The position numbers and the translations under genes were made by a program. Positions 36,001-51,000 of a stretch of 64,000 nt of DNA are shown piece by piece; position 1 is the stretch's first letter; each line of letters starts with the position of its first letter. Under the pieces are notes generated by a model. The model did not search any database and was not told where the DNA came from. It saw only the letters and a program-made list of their open reading frames with translations. This DNA comes from Tenrec ecaudatus (lineage: Eukaryota > Chordata > Mammalia > Afrosoricida > Tenrecidae). Location: contig NC_134537.1 in NCBI RefSeq assembly GCF_050624435.1, positions 12,768,584 through 12,832,583 on the forward strand. The letters run 5' to 3'.

Positions 36001-39000
36001 TAAAAACATTACTTCCGTGCTGAGGAGCAGGAGTGAAACAGTAATGCTCTGCTCATCAAGTTGAGATACGTGAAGTGCTGCTTTCAAATAAGTACCCCAG
36101 AAATAGGAAAAGGCACGTACAACACCGTCAGGTTTCATCTTTAAAGTTTCAGTTTGCTCTGTTTCAGGATGATCTTGAGGACCTCATTTTTCATTGGGAT
36201 GAGAGCAAAAGCATTGGCGACATCTTTCTTAAATATGTAAGTATTTCAATGAAAGTATCCATCAAGAACTACCAGACTGTATCCATCAAGGACAGCCTCC
36301 TACCCAGGAGACTTTCCAGATAAATGAAACTTAGCCCTTGAAATGAAGAGAATTTAAATGTTGAGGTGGCTGTGTTTGTAAACTACATTGCAAATGTTCT
36401 TGCTTTCTGAATAAGGTTTTTATATGTAGTATTTTCTTGATAGTTCAAGATCATTATTAAAGACATATTAGATTGCTGTCATATGAGATGATTGTTTTGT
36501 TGCCAAGCCGTTTTGCCTTTAAAAAGTGGCCACAGACTAAATTTTTGAAATTTTCTTTGAATTAGATTTATTTTTCTCTTTCTTACAACCCATACATCAG
36601 TTGTGTCAAGTTCATTTGTACATCCATTGCCATCAGTTGAGTTGTTTTTAATCATTCTTTGCTTTCATTACCCATGCTCTATATATCAGCTGTTTAAAAA
36701 TAAATCCACTTTGAAGAAAGCATGTGATTCATTCATTGGAATAGGATTTATAGGTTTTAGTGTTTGGATCCTGCTACATTTATCCGTATCGTTTTCAAAG
36801 ACCTTCTCTCCTTCTAACTTCCTTTTTTGCCATATTGTATTTTGGATGTTTTTTTCTGGTTGGTTAACGGTTACAGTAAAAGATGCAGACTATGACCGTA
36901 GATGTTTTTATATCTGTTGATGTCCTTAGTTACTCTAGACGCTTGTTTCTTTACTTGTATTTTTGAGTAATACATTTGATCTTACAGCGTAGACTGTTTC
37001 TGTCTTTAAAGACTTTGCATGTTCTTGTCTTCAGGATAAATAACTTACAAATGAATTAATACATTTTGAATGCATATTATTATAATTAAATAGTTTCTTT
37101 GCTATATTAATAAAATAAAGCTTTGGTGTGTTTTGGGGTTTTTTTGTTTCTTGCTACTGAAATTTTGTGTTCTGTGTGTTAATTGATGCGTTTTGTTCAG
37201 CAATTAATAACTAATAAATTTATAAAATTTCAAAATTTAATTATAAAGAAACATATAACTTTTTGTTTGCAGTTAGTGTATCTGATAAATTTTGGTTACT
37301 TTAAGCTTCATTGTCTAAAGATGACATGCATAAAATTAGTGTTTTTTCCCTTTCCTTTTTAGTCAAAAGATTTGATAAAAACCTACCCTCCTTTTGTAAA
37401 CTTTTTTGAAATGAGCAAGGAAACCATTATTAAATGTGAAAAACAGAAACCAAGATTTCATGCTTTTCTGAAGGTAATGTACTTTCAAACAAAAATCTTG
37501 GGTCATTTCTGAAAAGATTTTATTAAAGCTAAGATATAGATTATAACTTCAATAAAATATGTTTGTGTAAGAACACTTTAATGTGAATCTGTTGGTTTTA
37601 GCTATGGTTGAGAGTAGCAGTACTGTTTAGCTTCAGCCGATTTGACATGTTAGGGATTTGGAGCAGCCAGGTGAATAAGAATGTTATACATAGTTATAGA
37701 AGTTATTAATGCTTTTTTTAGCTTTCAAACACCTGACATTTTTCCAGAAAGATTTTAAAAATTTCCATTAATGATGTTTTTCTCTTAGCAAATAGTATAC
37801 TCTTTTACTCGACAGTATCAGTATTATTTGTATATGTTATTTCTTTCGATGTGAGAACTTGAGAGAAAGTTAAAGTAGGATGCGTGATGGGTAGTGGACC
37901 TCACGTTCTGTTTGACTTGTTAACCTGTGGCCGGCCTGGCCAGTCAGTCACTTCAGGCCCTTCAGGGTCACCACATTTTAGCACATAGAGCACATGCTTA
38001 GAATGAGCACAGCACACTGACAGAATGAGCACAGATGGAGGCTTGCAATATTGTACACCACATGTACTGTGTGTGTGGAAATGAGTGCTAACCACGATAG
38101 TTGTCTGCAGTGCACCTACACCCAGCCTGTCCCAATGCTTGTTAACAGGACCACTGATGACAAGGTGTAATGTGTTCAATGTTTCCAGCAAATCGTCGGC
38201 TTTAAATGATTGACTGTGTTGATTCTTTTCAGATAAACCAAGCTAAGCCAGAATGTGGGCGGCAAACCCTCGTGGAACTTCTCATCCGTCCAGTGCAGAG
38301 GTTACCCAGTGTTGCACTGCTCTTAAACGGTATTGGGCAATCTGTTTTCAGACCACTTTAGATGCGTATTTTTGTTTCCTTCCCTCCAAAATTTTGAATT
38401 CCTCACTTCTATAGGCTTCTTAGACTTTTGCATTAAAATTTAAGTACGTATCTCTTTTACAAAGAAAACAGATTTATACATGTGTATAACCTTACAAAAT
38501 AATCACTTTTCCATCTAGATGCATTATATTTGTTTTGATATAATTTATATTGACTTTGTATTATAGTTTTCATTTATCTTCTTAAAGTCTTACATTTGAT
38601 GTTGTGTCACTAATTGAAAATCAATTTATATGCATGTAAGCTCAGAGTTCAATCACAAAATCACAAGAAGAGATATTCTGGAGTTTTATAGTCCTTTTCT
38701 GGGTTTTAATTTCTGGTTCCTTGGCCTTATGCTTAGTTTTTTTCTTAGATTGTTCAAAACATCTTGAAATATATATATTTTGTAGTGCTTGAACTCCAGC
38801 TATAATAGTAAATTATACATCAGAGTTAATTTTTATGTAGCTTTTGCTTGTGTTAAAAAATGCACACAAATGTATATTTTATATATATGCCATTACACAT
38901 AAGCTAAAGTGAATAATTTAAGGTGTCAAGTTTTTATTATATTATTTTAAATTCAATATGAAAAATAAAATGCAAAAAATAAATTTGTAGTAAAGCATTT

Positions 39001-42000
39001 TGATCCCTAAACCTTTAACTACTGTGGTATATGTAATAGAAAAGGAAGCTAATTTTCAGATTGTTAATTTATTTTTTCTTTGAAATATATTAGTAGATTA
39101 CAGTCATAACTAAAATTGTCATGATTTTTCTCTAGGCTTATATAACATGATTGAGATAATTAGTTTATAAAATGATTCCCTTATCCTTTTAAGCAACTAG
39201 ATTATAATAAAAACAATAGAGAGAAACTTCTACAAGCTGCTAAAAAATGGAACTGAAAGATACTGAATTTTTTTCCATGAAATTTTTGAATGTACTACAT
39301 ACATATATGAACAAGCCTATAAACTTAACATGAACAATCCTTTAAGCTGCCAAAATGATATATATTTGCTGATTTGCATATAACCACAGTTATTTCATTA
39401 AGAACTCATAAAATTTATGTTGTTACAATAAAACCAATGTGATTTCTAAGTTTTTCCACTTACCAGATTGATATCTGGTAGTAGATTGCGAATAGCGTTG
39501 CTCGGAATGTGCTGCATACGGCATAGAAGAAACAATCCAGATGAGACAGAGTGCCTCTCTCAGTGGGCTCAGGCATCACAAGGCTCGTGAGGCTGGCAGA
39601 GGGCCCGTGTGTATTTTTTCTGTTGTACAAAAGGTCCCTATAATTCCGAGCCTGCTCAACCACGGCTAACAACACGACTTCAGAGCTAATCGAGGGCTAT
39701 ATATTTTCATGGAGCACAGGAGTTGAGAAGTCAATTTCTAAGCTTTACTAGAATTGGGAAAGCAGTGTAAGAAAAACTCTATTTCATATTTTGAAAATTT
39801 AGTTAATCAAAAAATATGATAACCTTAAAAATTAAGAAGAGAACAAGGAAACAGCTTAAATGGTTTTTTAAAAGCAAAAATCTACCTTTGAAAATTAATC
39901 AGACTATAGATAATAGACAACATTTAAAATATTTTAATTGGAAAACCACTATTTTACTTAATTATAAGAAAAACATTTTGTGTAAGACATGAAAAAATTT
40001 ATAGATTATCAAGGGTTCATGAGGGAGGAAAGGGGGAAAAAAGGAGCTGATACCAAGGGCTCAAGTAGAAAGAAAATGTTCTGAAAATGATGATGGCAAC
40101 AACTGTACTAATGTGCTTGGTACAATGGATGGATAGATTATGATAAGAGTTGTACGAGAACCCAATAAAATGAAACAAAACAAAACAAAAAACATTTTAC
40201 CACTACAGATCTCAAGAAGCACACAACTGATGACAATCCTGACAAAAACATTCTGGAGAAAGCTATTGCATCACTTAAGGAAGTAATGACGTAAGTGCAT
40301 CGATTTGACTTTTCTTATGTCAGAATTGATTCAGTAGCAGTGGGGAAGTGAGTTTTGTTTCCTTAATTTACAATTAAGTTGATGGAAGGATGGATAGAAA
40401 ACATCAAAAGCAAATTTGTGTTAAAGAACAGATAAGTTATTTTCTCCGGAGAAGTACTCTACATTGAATATCTCTGAGAGTTTTGTGCAGTTCGACACAG
40501 AGGGAGGGACACTAGTTGGAAACCAGGAGCTCTCAGAGGCACTGTTGCTTTGTTCCTGCATCTCCAGGTCGGCACGGCTTGATTTGTTCTTCCTGGCTAT
40601 GTGAACTGCCCAAATGTGCCATCAGTTTGACCACGGTGAAATCAAGAGAGAAGGTTTAGACACCATTCTCACTTGAGTTGTGGACTTTTTGTTTCCCACG
40701 TTACATTTCATGGAATTAAATTGATAGGGCTGGTCAGAGATACAGTAGAACATCCCAGCTCAGTGAAATTGGCTGGGGCGGGGTGATTGTTCACCCTAGG
40801 CTATGAGAGAATCAGTGGCAGACAGGACTCTCATCAGAGTGTTCTTTTTCTGCTGTTTTGACCAAACTTGAAAACTTTCTTTTTGCTTTATAGAAACCAT
40901 TTAAAGTCTTTGGATTTCATTATGTACATAATCACTTAATACTTAATAGATTTCAATAAATGATTTTAAGCTTCTGGTAGGTTCTTTTATATGAAAGTTT
41001 CTTAAAATACTTACAAAGGAAATCACAGAAATATTCCTAGGTCCAGGTAGGGTCGAGCACCAGCATATGCTTGAATTGGCTAGCACTAGTTTTGGTTGCA
41101 GATGCGAAGGTTATGCAAGTTTTTTGTTATTGTTGGTTTTTTGCATGTATTCTGTACTTATCGTGGGTCCAGCACTAAATGTTTGGAGATGACAATGATG
41201 ATGGTTTTCTATACTTAGCAGTTTATGATTTAAGCACTCTGGCATTACATTACACAATTTCAACCTTCCTACAACATTTTTTAATTTGGCAGAGTTGAAC
41301 TTAACATGTTTTTATGAAAGAGAAAAGCTGAGAAGTTACCATTTGCCCACTTTACCTATGTAGGAAAATTTGGAAATAAAATCCACAGAAACTCAAGATA
41401 TAATAGAAAATTAAAATACATTCATTAAAAAATTTTTTTTAAACTTAATCTCATACTTTCGGTTATATTTTGGTGGTTTCTCTTATTAGGAATTTGTTTA
41501 TTACATCTAAATTGTCTACTATGCTGACAAACAGTTCTTAGTGTTTTGTTTTGTTTTTTCCTGTTAGAAGTAGTCGTAGCTACTCTTTTCAATTCCAATT
41601 TCAGTGTTTTCCCTTTTTTTACTACTCTTGTTCTGTTGAGTTAAAGGTTTGTCCATTTTCTTGAACTCTAAAGGAAGCAACTTTTGGTTTGTTGATTTTT
41701 CTCCTCTTTCCTCAATCTCCCCTCAAATCTTTCTTATATCTTTGTGAAGGTTTTAATTTGATTCAGTTCTGTATGATTTAGCTTGCTTTCTTTTTCCAGT
41801 ATCATAGGGTAAAAGGAGATTTTGAAACAGTACTGTTAATATCACATGCAAGTCAGATTTAGTTTAGAGCATCATTCTAAACAGGTCGTAACCCTAAATG
41901 AGCAGGGAAGTGCCAGAAATACAAGCCTGATTCAGAAGAGGACGTGGAAGGAGGAATATCATTGCTGCTGTCAGATGGATCCTGACGGAAAGCCGAGACT

Positions 42001-45000
42001 ACCAGCAAGATGTTTATTTGTGTTTCATTGACTATGGAGAGGCCCTTGTCCGTGGAGCATAACATTCTGGCTAACATTGGGAAGAGTAGGAGTTCCAGAA
42101 CACTGCATTCCTTGTGCTCACGAGGAACCTGTACATGGACCAAGATTAGAGCAAGATAATGCCGCATGGTTTAAAATCATAAAAGGTGTGCATCAAAGTT
42201 GTATCTTTTCATCATACTTGCTGAATAAATGATCTGTGGTGGTGGGCTATGTGAAGAATGTGGAATTAGGATGGAGGAAGGCTAACTTCACACCCGCAAT
42301 ATGTAGATGACACAACCTTACTTAGTGAAAGTGAGATGGACTTGAAGCCCTTGCTGTTGAAGAAGATCAAAGACTGCGTCTTTCCTTATGGATTACAACT
42401 CTGTAAACAAAACCCAAATCCTTACAACTGGACCAGTAGGTAACACCATGATAAATGGAGAAAGGTTCAAAGATGTCAAGGATTTTATATTGTTTGACTT
42501 TATAATCGGTGCTCATAGAAACAGCAGTCAAGAGATCAGACAATTCGTTTCATTTGGCAAACCTGCTGTATAAGACCTCTTTAATCAGGATGTTATTTTG
42601 AGAATCAAGGTGCCCCTGACCTAAGCCATGGTATTTTCATCCGCCTCATAGGCATGTGAAAATTGGATATTGAATAAGGAGGACTGACAAAAAATTGATG
42701 CATTTGAAATTTGGTGCTGGAAAAGAATAATAAAAGTATGTTGGCCTTCCAGAACAACAAACATCTATCTGGGAAGAAGCGCAGTTCGTTAGAAGCAGGC
42801 GTGAATATATTATCAGGAGCGATCAGGCGCCGGATAAAAGCACCTTGTGCTCAGTAAAGCAATGCGTCAGTGAGAAGGGGGAAAGACCGTCCAACAGATG
42901 CACTGACACAGGACCGCAACAATGGGTTCAAACATAACTCTTCTAAAGATAGTGCAGGGCTGTGCTGCGTTCGCACTGTTGTACGAGTTGGAGAATTTGC
43001 TTGTTGTCAGGAAGCCAGTGAGTTGGTTCCCACTAAGTGCAACCCTCTGTACAATAGAACAAAATGCTGCCACGTCCTTGCCATCCCCATAGTTTCGTGT
43101 GTTGAGCTCATCGGTGTAGCCGCTGTGTGAATCCCATCTTGTTAAAGACCTTTCTCTCGTATGTGACCCTGCTACGTTACCAAGCATACTGGTCGCTCCT
43201 GACAACATGTTTAAAATATGTGAGAGGAAGGCTCATGATCCTTGCCTCTAAGGAGCATTCTGGCACAATCTGTTTGTGCTTTTGACAGTCAACGGGACTT
43301 CCAATATTCTTTGTCTGCACCACAATTCAAACACTTAATTCTTCTGTCTTCCTTTTCCAGTGACCAACTTTCACTTGCATATGAGGCAATTGAAAATACA
43401 CGTTTTAGTTCAGGCCCACCTTAGTCCTCCAAGTAACGTCTTTGCTTTTCAACACTGAACAGAGCTTGTGCGGCAGATTTACCCTATGCAACATGTCTTT
43501 TGATCTCTTGACTGCAACGTTAATGAGCATTGATTGTGGTTCCAAGCAAGATGAAACCTGTGATAAATTGAATCTTCTGTGTTTACCATAATAATACCTA
43601 CCTGGTCCATTTGTTAGGATTTTTGTTTTCTTTTAACATGGATTTGTAATTCACACTGTCCTCCAAAATCCTTGCTCATCATCAGTGTCCCGACTCACGG
43701 GAACTTCAACACGGACCCTGGAGGAGGGAGTGGGAATTGGGAGGACAAGAGACACGAGAAATGGAGACAAGACAGCAGTCTGATCAAGTCTCGTTTATTG
43801 AGTAAAAGGCTACAGCTTATATAGGCCAGGGAAAGGGAAACAAGCTGCAGGTGTTTCCCTGAGAACAATAAATGGGGGAAGCAAGCCGCAGGTGTTTCCC
43901 TGAGAACAATGACCGCAGAAAAACAGTTCCTGTTTAAAGTTACAGAGCTCAGGCAATAAAGATCAAGACAATGGCCAGGCCTCATGGCTCCAGACAGGCA
44001 AGGTTATGGCCGGGCCTCATGGCTCCCGACACATCAGCAGGTGTTTCAAGTCCTCCTCTCTTTCAGCAAGCAAGGTTGTGTCATCAGCACACTCCAAGTT
44101 GGTAATGAACCCTCCTCCTGTCCTAATGCTGTGTTCTGCATGTAGTCCAATTTCTCTGATTATTTGCTTAGCTTACAGATCGAATGAACATGGTGAACGG
44201 TTGTAACTGAAGCCTTTTCTGATTTTAAACTATACAATATTTCCTTGTTCTGTTCAAACCACTGCCTCTTAATCCGTGTACAAGTTCCACATAAGCACCA
44301 TGCAGTGTTCAGAGACTCCCATTGGTAAGGTTATCTACATTTGTTAATTATCCACATAGTTGAGTGCATTAGCATAGACAGTGAAACACAAATAATCCTC
44401 TTTCAGGTAGTCTCTGCTTTCAACCAAGACCTCTCTGATGTTGGCAATGACATCTTTTGTTCCAAGTCTTCTGAATCTGACCCAGACCTCTGGCAGCTCC
44501 CTGGTAATGGACTGCTGCAGCTGCTGTTGGATGACCTTCAGCAGAATTTACCTTGCCTGTAATATTAATGATATAATTCCGTAATTTGGGCAGTCTATTT
44601 GTTACCTTTCTTTGGAATGGGCACGAATGCAGATCTTTTCCTGTCAGTTGACCAAGTCGATGTTTTCCAGATTTCCTGACATAAGCAAGCAGGTGCTGTC
44701 AGTGCTTCATCAGCTTGCTGAAACGTTTCACTCGTTATTCCATCAACTCTTGGACCTTGTTTTTGGCTAATGTTTCATTGCGGCTTGAACTTCTTTCTTC
44801 AGCACCACTGGCTCTGGATCATATACGACCTTTTGAGATGGATGAATGTTTACTATTTCTTTCTGGTCCAGTGACTATTCTTTCCATCTTCTTTTGATGT
44901 TTCATGCATCAATAGTTTGCCCATAACATCTTTCAAGATTGCAACTAGAATCTTGAAATGATTCTTGAGTTCTTTCAGTTTAAAACAAGCTGAGCAGGTT

Positions 45001-48000
45001 CTTGCCTTTTAGTTTTCTAACTGCAAGTCTTTACACATTTCATTATATTTTTCTTTGTCTTTTGTAGCTGGCCTTTGAGATTTTCTGTTTAGCTCTTTGA
45101 CTTCATTTCTTCCATGTGACTTAGCTCCTCTACAATTAAGATCAAATCTCCATCCTTCTCTCTCTCTCTCTTCCTTTCTTGTCTTTTGTCTTCCATCATT
45201 AGTGTTCAGTGAGTCAGATCTGTTCTTGGGATGTTCTCTAACTTCAGGTGGAATAGCACTTACCGAGGTGAGTCTGTACAGCAGAATAAAACCCCTGCTT
45301 GGTTATGTGTCGTCCGCACACTTGTCCTTGAGCGTTTGGCCCGTTGTTCCGGCCACTCTGGCAGTCACCTCGTGGAAGTCACCTCTGTGCCAATCCCTCT
45401 CTCTTTGAGGAGACTTCAAAGTGTTAGAGCCAAATTCCATTAACTTTTCAATTTGTCAACATTTCGAAGCTCCCTCACATAAGATCAACTGTATATTGTA
45501 ATTATTTCTTTAAATATCTTTTAAAAGAAACCAGGAGTAGAAAAAGAAGCGCGTGTGTGTGTGTAGTTTAACCTTATTTTTCTTTTCTACTTCTCTTCTT
45601 TCTATAAGTTTATTTACCTCCTGGTAGTATTTCCCTACTTCAGTTTAACTCTGGCTATCAGATTTCTTTTCAATGTTCACCATTTTTAAGCACTTCAATC
45701 ATGATGTGCCCTGGTGGTTCTCTTCTTCTTTTTTTGCTTCAGATATATTTTTCTTTAACCAAGTTTGGAATTTCTTCTCTATATTTCTTCACATATTTTG
45801 CTGTACTTTCCACCTCTTCTTCTTTTTGGTACAGTAAGTGTATTTATCAAGGCCATGTCCAAAAAGTTCATGGAAAATATAAGGAAGGTTTCCCGTAAAC
45901 GTTCTGAAGCTCTCTTACGTTAGGTAGGTCCCCTTAGCTCACCATTCTGTAACCCCTGTATATCTACTTCTCTCTTCAGTTTAGCTAGTTTGTATTGTTC
46001 TCCTGAGACTTCACCAATCTTTTCTTTTACAGTGCCCGATCCAGTGTGTTTTTCATCTAAGACATTGTAGCTTCCATCTGTAGAAGTTTGATTTGGTCAG
46101 TTTTTTATCTCATTGTCTGCATCTCTGTTCACTAAGTTTAATCTTTCCTGTAGCTTTTTGAAGTGATGAAATAGTCACAGCTGTTACCATTGTGCTGATT
46201 CTGACTTGTGTCACATAGACACACACTCCATTTGGTTTTCCATAGTTGTAATGTTCAGAAGTAGATATCAGGCCTTTCTGTACTTCTGTGCTACCTCTGG
46301 GTGGATTTAACCTGCGAAACTTAATTGTTTCTGTTACCCAGGAATTCCTATGAAATAGTTTTCATAAATCTGTATCTTCTTGTCTCCTCATTCTACCATT
46401 TTTGACATTTCTGTCTCAGTTTCAGTGGATGGTCTTCCCCTGCCTTTTTGTTTGCTAGCTAATATTTTATTGCATTTCAGACTTCATTAATTGTACATGA
46501 GTGAGTGCTAGATATTTTTATTTTCCTGCAACAATTTAGAACTTTTTTTTGTTATTTGAAAGCAAGTGTGATCTTTTTAAAAAAATCATTTTATTATGGG
46601 CTCATACAACTCTTATCACAATCCATACATACATCAATTGTGTAAAGCACATTTGTACATTCATTTGCCCTCATCATTCTCAAAACATTTTCTCTCCATC
46701 TAAGCCCCTGGTATCAGCTCCTCATTTTCCCCTCCCTCCCCACTCACCCCTCTCTCATGAATCCTTGATAATTTATAAATTATTATTTTGTCTTACCTTG
46801 CCCTGACGTCTCCCTTCACCTACTTTTCTGTTGTCTGTCCCCTAGGGAGGAGGTCACATGTAGATCCTTGTAATCGGTTCCCCCTTTCCAACCCACCCTC
46901 CCTCCACCCTCCCAGTGTCGCCACTCACACCACTGGTCCTGAAGTGATCATCTTCCCTGGATTCCCTGTGTTTCCAGTTCCTATCTGTACCAGTTTACAT
47001 ACTCTGGTCTAGCCGTATTTGTAAGGTAGAATTGGGATCATGATAGTGGGGGAGGCGGAAGTATTTAGGAACTAGAAGAAAGTTGTATGTTTCATCGTTG
47101 CTACGTCGCATCCTGACTGGTTCGCCTCCTCCCCTAGACCCTTCTGTTAGGGGATGTCCAGTGGCATACAAATGGGCTTTGGATCTCCACTCCGCACTCC
47201 CCCCTCCCCATTCACTATGATATGATTTTTTTTTTGTTCTGATGATGCCCGATACCTGATCCCTTCAACACCTCGTGATCGCACAGGCTGGTGTGCTTCT
47301 TGAATGTGGGCTTTGTTGCTTCTGAGCCAAATGGCCGCTTGTTTACCCTCAAGCCTTTAAGACCCCAGATGCTATATCTTTTGATAGCTGGGTACCATCA
47401 GCTTTCTTCACCACATTTGCTTTTTCACCCGCTTTGTCTTCTGCGGTTGTGTCGGGAAGGTGAGCATCATAGAATGCCAATGTAATAGAAGAAAGTATTC
47501 TTGTATTGAGGGAGTACTTGAGTTGAGGCCCAATGTCCTTCTGCTACCTTAATACTAAACCTATAATATATGCACATAGATCTGTTCCCCCATCCTCATA
47601 TATAAATATATTTGCGTATGTACATGCCTTTATTTAGACCTCTATAAATGCCCTTTGCCTCCTAGCAGTTTCCTCTATTTCCTTTGATTTTTCTCTTGTC
47701 CCATTATCATGCTCAGTCCTCATTTGGGTTTTAATAATTCCTCTTGGTTACATTACCCTTGATCATGCCCTACCAAGCCTCCTACACCCTTCTCACCACC
47801 GATTTGGATCACTTGTTATTCCCTTGTCCCTGGGTTTGTTAACACCACTACCTCTCCCCCCACCTCCTCCTCTCCCATTTCTCGCCCCCCCCCACCGCCC
47901 CCGCCAAACTGTTGGTTCCATTGTTTTCTCCTGCAGATTGTTAATCCAGCCTATCTTATTTAGAGAGACCTGCAGAGATAATAACATGTACAAAACAAGA

Positions 48001-51000
48001 CAGAGCAATACCAAGCAACAACATAAAACAAAATGCAACAAGAAAGAAAAGCTTGTAGTTAGTTCAAGGACTGTTTGTTGGCCTTTAGGAGTGTTTTCCA
48101 GTCAAGTCTGGAAAACACAATGCCCTGGCCCTAAAGTCAGCCTTCAGCATTCCCTGGGGACCTCGCCACTCCATTCCCTTGCAGTTCTGTGCACCCCCTT
48201 AGTGTTTTGCCGCGGTTTGGCGGATTCTGGTTGGGCGCAATTCCCACACTGAGTCTCCGGTGTTGTCCCCTGTAGGGCTATGGATCAGTGTGGGACATTG
48301 TGTTAGACAGGGTTCTTTACAGAGATAAAACCAGATTGCTGATAATTTTATATATATATATATATATATCTGTATTTATATGTCTCATAGTGGGGCCGGC
48401 AATGTGGTCCTCTCTGGACTGGCTGCTCTGAGCGGGAACATCGTCCTCAAGGCCTGGTGGGCCAGGATGTGCTCCACTCTCTCCTTCTCTCGCTTTATCT
48501 GCTCCCATGTACTCCAATCAGCTATGTCCCTCTCCCGGAGCTACAGATTCAATGCCGTCCTTGGAAATAAATTCTTCCCGGGGGTTAAGGTGGGGGGGCA
48601 GGTGTCCAGGAAGTAGTTGGGATTGGGGTTGGCCCTTAGACCTCTCCACTGGTTCCCTACTCCATGCCTGCCTGTTGCATTCACATCTTGGAGGCACGTG
48701 TGATCTTTTTTCTTGTTCTGTGTTTAAGCTTTGTTGGGCAAGATCAGAACAGTACTTATCTAGGGTTAATTTTCTCCACTCTTGAGGCATGATACTACAT
48801 GAATCATCAAGATTTCCTCTGCTTCATAGCAACACAGACTATGTTATGCCAAGTGAGTGCTGGCAGTGCTAAACTCTAACTCTGGGGTGTTTCCTTAATC
48901 TCAGCAATTCCTTGCACTGATTAGTGCTTAGCTGACCACACATGGGAACCTTGTGCAGATGCAGGGGCTTCATTGTACAGCTCTCTTCTCCAGTTATCTG
49001 CACAGGGATGGTAACCATCTTGTACCCTTGACTTCACTCAGGGCAAGCGCTGTGCTGTATATGTGTGGAGAAACTTTCTCTAGGCTGAAAGCTAGGGCAG
49101 CTCACTATTTTTGCTTCCTGTGTCAGAGGATCCAATGTCTTTATATTTTGACTTTATTTTTTTAAGTTGTGTAATCTGAAAGCATTCATCTATTTTTGTT
49201 TTAATAAAATATTTCACATATGACTCAGTGAATTGGCAATAAGACTTAATGTAGCTTATATAAAGAAAATTTATTATTGTGTTTGTTAGCCAGAAGTTTG
49301 GTCAGGTGTCATGTATTTTAGGATGTTTGTAGGATGGAATACAATAAAATACTTTGTAAGAGATCCACTGCTTTTTTTTAATGTAATGTACTTTTATAGA
49401 ATATTTTAATTGATAACTGCTATTAAAACTTAAGTAAATGCACAAGTAAAGACATTTTCAATTATTTGGATATATTTGTAAATAGCTATTTTGTTCTGCT
49501 GTTTGAAGAGTTGAAACTTTAAAAAATAACTGTTAAACTTTACAGGCATATTAATGAAGATAAGAGAAAAACAGAAGCCAGAAAACAAATATTTGATGTT
49601 TTTTATGAAGTCGATGGATGCCCGGTAAGGACTCTTTCCTGACAGTGGTCAATGAATTGTAAACTATTTTAATTTTTCTCCTTCCTGAGTTTTCTTTTAA
49701 ATTATAGCTTTGTTTACCCTGATCTCTTTTATTAATCTTTTGTTACAATTTTCAATCTGTGCAGGCTAATCTTTTATCCTCTCATCGAAGCTTAGTGCAG
49801 CGAGTTGAAACAGTTTCCCTCAGCGATCACCCTTGCGACAGAGGCGAGCCGGTGACTCTCTTCCTCTTCAATGACTGCCTGGAGGTAAAGGTGTCCTGAT
49901 TGGTGGGGCTTCCCTTGAATATTGAAACCAAGCTTTGATTGAAGTAGACGTTTCCAGTCAACTTAGTCTTAAATTTTAAAATTGAGAGCAATTCTTTATT
50001 TAGTACTGTTAATAGAATTATTTCAAATCGTCTAGTGTTTAGAAATATGATAAATTCCCAGGGAAAATTTCTGCGGTGGATAGTTAGTCTCTTTTCATGA
50101 AATCAATGCATCTGTAAAATTGGAGGGCGGGGGGACTTCTTGTGTATCGATTCAAGATTTACAAAGTAATTTGAGTGCTGCTTATTGGAATGTAAGTAGA
50201 TTTTTCCAGCAAAGATGAAATGAGTAGTTTGTTGAGTTGGGAGATAAGTTGATCAGTTATATCCTGAATGCCTTTATGATTCCATAAGTGTCTGTGTCTG
50301 GGGGTTTACTGGGTTAACCATGGCCTGTTCATGGCGACGTTGGCAGTTGAACCCCCTAAGCTGCTCATGTGAGAAAGAGGTGACTGTCTTCTCTAGGAAT
50401 CCTCGAGGAGCCACTTACCCTGTCCGCATAGTTATGGAAACCAGTGAACACCAGGGTAGTGAGTGGGTATAGGGGTTTGCTCTTAGATTCTGAATCAGAT
50501 TCTGAATCAGTGTTTGGCATAAATGAATGGTAAGCATACTGCTCAGTGGTTATAATTCTAAAATTGTTATTTCTACAAGTGAGTACTTTTTCTCCCTTGA
50601 TTTATACCTAAGGGTATAATGAATTGTGTTTGCATGCTTCAATTTTTGTTCTTTTAATTGTATCTTTTTAAAATGAGATAGGCTAGTAAGGGATAGAAAA
50701 GTAGACATTTTCCTTTGTGTCAGAAAGAAAAATGTTCCTTCTGCTAAAGCACATTAAGAATAAGAATCATTGAATATTTCTGTTGTCAAAGTAATTCGAT
50801 GGGGTTCCTTTTTCTTTAAAGTCTATACCTCTTATACTTTAATTTGTTTTGAAATCCGGTTTTCTTTTCATTATTTTAATTAAATACATTTATTGGGGGC
50901 TCTTACATCTCTTACCACAATCCGTACATTCATCCATTGTGTCAGGTACATTTGTTGCCATCAGAAATGCTGTTTTCTTATATCATGTACATTACTATTT

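Larger units (their letters stand above)
28035..36167 (+). other. ECT2: ECT2 intron 14
   Basis: This 8.1-kb intron holds a mariner, a 647-bp retroposed insert of unknown origin, L1 and SINE pieces and hAT-derived sequence (all listed). 29520-29960, 30650-31110, 31370-31960, 32170-32590 and 32660-33400 show no identified element. A C/A/G homopolymer cluster lies at 33166-33212. Confidence 0.6.

Noticed and set aside
41846..45443. Frames with reverse-transcriptase-like residues as a host gene
   Set aside because: They belong to broken BovB LINE copies that recur elsewhere in the window.
46788..48252. Several 64-142 codon plus frames with Pro-rich translations
   Set aside because: They are the complement of an L1 3' region rich in C-tracts.
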